The notes under the pieces are model-generated. The model saw only the letters and a program-made list of their open reading frames with translations. It did no database searches and was not told where the DNA came from. A stretch of 32,055 nt of DNA from Clostridiales bacterium (GTDB lineage: Bacteria > Bacillota > Clostridia > Oscillospirales > CAG-272): positions 1 through 32,055 of the forward strand of contig JAEEKG010000066.1 of NCBI GenBank assembly GCA_016282315.1, written 5' to 3'. The position numbers were made by a program, and so were the translations under genes. Below, in pieces: positions 31,288 to 32,055 of this stretch; position 1 is the stretch's first letter; the number at the start of each line of letters is the position of its first letter.

Positions 31288-31444
31288 AGGATTACTACCT
31301 GCAGATTAGGACTTACGTCCGCAGGTGTGATGATTAAACCAACGTAGTCTTTGTCTCAAGACTTAGGGTAGTCAACAATCTACTTCAGTAGCTGATTTCT
31401 TCACTTGCTTTTTTAAGCCCGTGATTTCAATCATGGGTTATTGA
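31288..31444 (+). mobile_element. IS200/IS605-like right end with omega-RNA-like structure, no tnpB
   Basis: The 3' end is a subterminal hairpin CCCGTGAT-TTCA-ATCATGGG (31418-31437) preceded by TTTTTTAAG and followed by TTATTGAC, which is the look of IS200/IS605 right ends. Upstream are stacked stems: CCTGC/GCAGG (31298-31302 and 31321-31325) enclosing GGAC/GTCC, AGTCTT/AAGACT (31346-31363), and CTAC/GTAG (31380-31391); a long-range pairing ACTACC/GGTAGT (31294-31299 with 31367-31372) could replace the outer stem. This matches the general structure of the RNA made from the 3' end of tnpB genes. No tnpB or tnpA frame is present: the relB promoter starts 45 bases to the left. It is a remnant or a very short non-autonomous element. 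Confidence 0.65.
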
Positions 31445-31630
31445 CTAATTTATAACCTCCCAATAACCAGTTTTATTAGATCCAACTCTTTTAATTCTAT
31501 TTAATTCTTTTAATTCCTTTATTAATTCGTTTATTCTACTTATACCAAGCCCAGTCACATCACAAAGTTCTTGTGTTTTAATTGTAGGTTTTATATTTAT
31601 TGCCTTCAAAATGTCAAGAAAAATGTCATT
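31445..31630 (-). pseudogene. 3' fragment of a winged-helix DNA-binding protein gene
   Basis: A stop-to-stop frame of 61 codons with no plausible start or ribosome binding site. It reads ...IKTQELCDVTGLGISRINEL, then IKELKELNRIKRVGSNKTGY, then WEVIN and stop. This is the C-terminal winged helix typical of AlbA_2/Schlafen-type ATP-binding regulators (often labelled RecG-like). The rest of the gene is missing; in-frame TAA at 31631 closes the frame upstream. Its stop codon overlaps the end of the IS605-like right end within a base or two. Confidence 0.6.
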
Positions 31631-31866
31631 TTATTCTACACTTATCCTACACTTTTTGCTATTGTGTATTATTCACCAATAACTTTTGATGCCAATTGAA
31701 TTAAGTAAAATAATACATTCGATAATATTACTTAGAAATATAAAAAAAAAAGCATTGATCCCAATTAGTATCAATGCAATTGTTCTAATATGTCTAAGAA
31801 TCACCAAAAGGTACAAAACCAAGCTAAGAACACCAAAAAGTACACCAGACGATTGGTTGTCAATTA
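31631..31866. other. AT-rich non-coding stretch
   Basis: No supported gene. A 65-codon frame on the minus strand (TTG at 31870 to 31673) encodes a hydrophobic peptide but reads straight through a perfect terminator, so I treat it as chance. The part before 31740 is only about 20% G+C. An imperfect tandem repeat of period 30 (31794-31821 and 31824-31848, core CTAAGAA-CACCAAAA-GTACA) is present. Confidence 0.55.
31742..31777 (-). terminator. Strong intrinsic terminator of the right-edge gene
   Basis: A perfect 8-bp stem GCATTGAT / ATCAATGC with a ten-base loop (31752-31777) is followed on the minus strand by ten consecutive Ts. It lies about 90 bases after the stop codon of the gene entering from the right edge. 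Confidence 0.88.
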
Positions 31867-32055
31867 TCAATGTGCCTGAATACAGTGGTCAATCTCATTT
31901 TTTCTCTTCACAGGCAACCAGATTGCGCTGTGATAGTCGGGATCAGTTTTTTCACCGTTCACACAATCATACCACTCCACGCTGGCATTGCCGCAAAGCT
32001 CATACTCCGGATTTCCCGGCAGCCATTCCTTGAAAATTCGCGTGTTAACGCTTTG
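31867..32055 (-). CDS. GyrI-like effector-binding domain protein, 5' part beyond window
   Basis: The last 62 codons of a gene that enters from the right edge. RIFKEWLPGNPEYELCGNAS, VEWYD and DYHSAIWLPVKRK are the end of the GyrI-like small-molecule-binding domain that closes many AraC- and MerR-type activators and also occurs alone. The frame is open to the edge and stops at TGA 31867-31869. Its G+C is near 48% by hand count and rises towards the edge, clearly above the neighbouring DNA, which suggests recent acquisition. The DNA-binding part, if any, is outside the window. Confidence 0.75.
   Translation of the reverse strand, partial: QSVNTRIFKEWLPGNPEYELCGNASVEWYDCVNGEKTDPDYHSAIWLPVKRKNEIDHCIQAH

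Noticed and set aside
31288..31444. Reading the structured region as a minus-strand riboswitch or CRISPR-like repeat
   Set aside because: No downstream gene is placed to be controlled on that strand, no regular repeat-spacer pattern exists, and the terminal hairpin and boundary fit an IS200/IS605 right end on the plus strand.
31673..31870. Hydrophobic 65-codon frame on the minus strand
   Set aside because: It begins with a TTG overlapping the stop of the GyrI-domain gene, has a poor ribosome binding site and reads through a perfect intrinsic terminator.
31686..32033. Plus-strand frame of 115 codons at the right edge
   Set aside because: Its second half is antisense to the GyrI-domain coding sequence, which has family resemblance on the other strand; composition of the product is not protein-like.

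Overview
The window reads as one contig from a low-G+C Gram-positive bacterium, most likely an uncultured member of the Clostridia. The reasons are strong AGGAGG-type ribosome binding sites, consensus sigma-A promoters, a CIRCE operator before groESL, lipoproteins with a Gram-positive lipobox, a SecA with a C-terminal zinc motif, and the DUF1385-prmC-murI neighbourhood. It is chromosomal housekeeping DNA for about 31 kb, then turns into a short junk-rich accessory patch at the right edge.

Bases 1-10.7 kb form a leftward run that probably starts at the secA promoter near 10.69 kb and shows no convincing internal terminator: secA, a DUF362 protein, two related multi-pass membrane proteins, signal peptidase I (lepB), an orphan trpF-like gene, a CtpE-like P-type ATPase, and a glycosidase-like gene cut by the left edge. 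Genes touch or overlap, so the run is probably co-transcribed. Between secA and the next unit lies about 400 bp of non-coding DNA with two near-identical 100-bp direct repeats.

Bases 11.0-14.4 kb are a second leftward operon: DUF1385 protein, prmC, murI and an ECF transporter S component, ending in a terminator inside one of those repeats. Next is a large secreted M6-type metalloprotease (leftward), divergent from a flavin-reductase-like gene (rightward) with overlapping promoters. A small membrane protein is divergent from an XRE/S24 LexA-like regulator. Then come groES-groEL under CIRCE, and ybaK with a GtrA-family gene.

Bases 22.2-31.2 kb are leftward again: an Hpt protein with a receiver-EAL c-di-GMP phosphodiesterase, an unknown lipoprotein, an S41-type lipoprotein, a DHH phosphoesterase, an orphan sugar-binding lipoprotein, and an orphan RelB/DinJ antitoxin with a perfect consensus promoter.

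The last 800 bp hold an IS200/IS605-like right end with omega-RNA-like structure but no tnpB, the 3' remnant of a winged-helix gene, an AT-rich stretch with a strong terminator, and the 3' end of a GyrI-like effector-domain gene of clearly higher G+C.

The most notable patterns are: (1) three genes in which a small hairpin sits between the Shine-Dalgarno sequence and the start codon with almost identical geometry; (2) a one-unit plus two-unit array of a 220-residue membrane module; (3) the tnpB-less omega-RNA-like remnant; (4) the duplicated secA upstream segment. Start codons were moved from the longest open frame wherever a ribosome binding site or homology favoured another; two genes appear to start with TTG.
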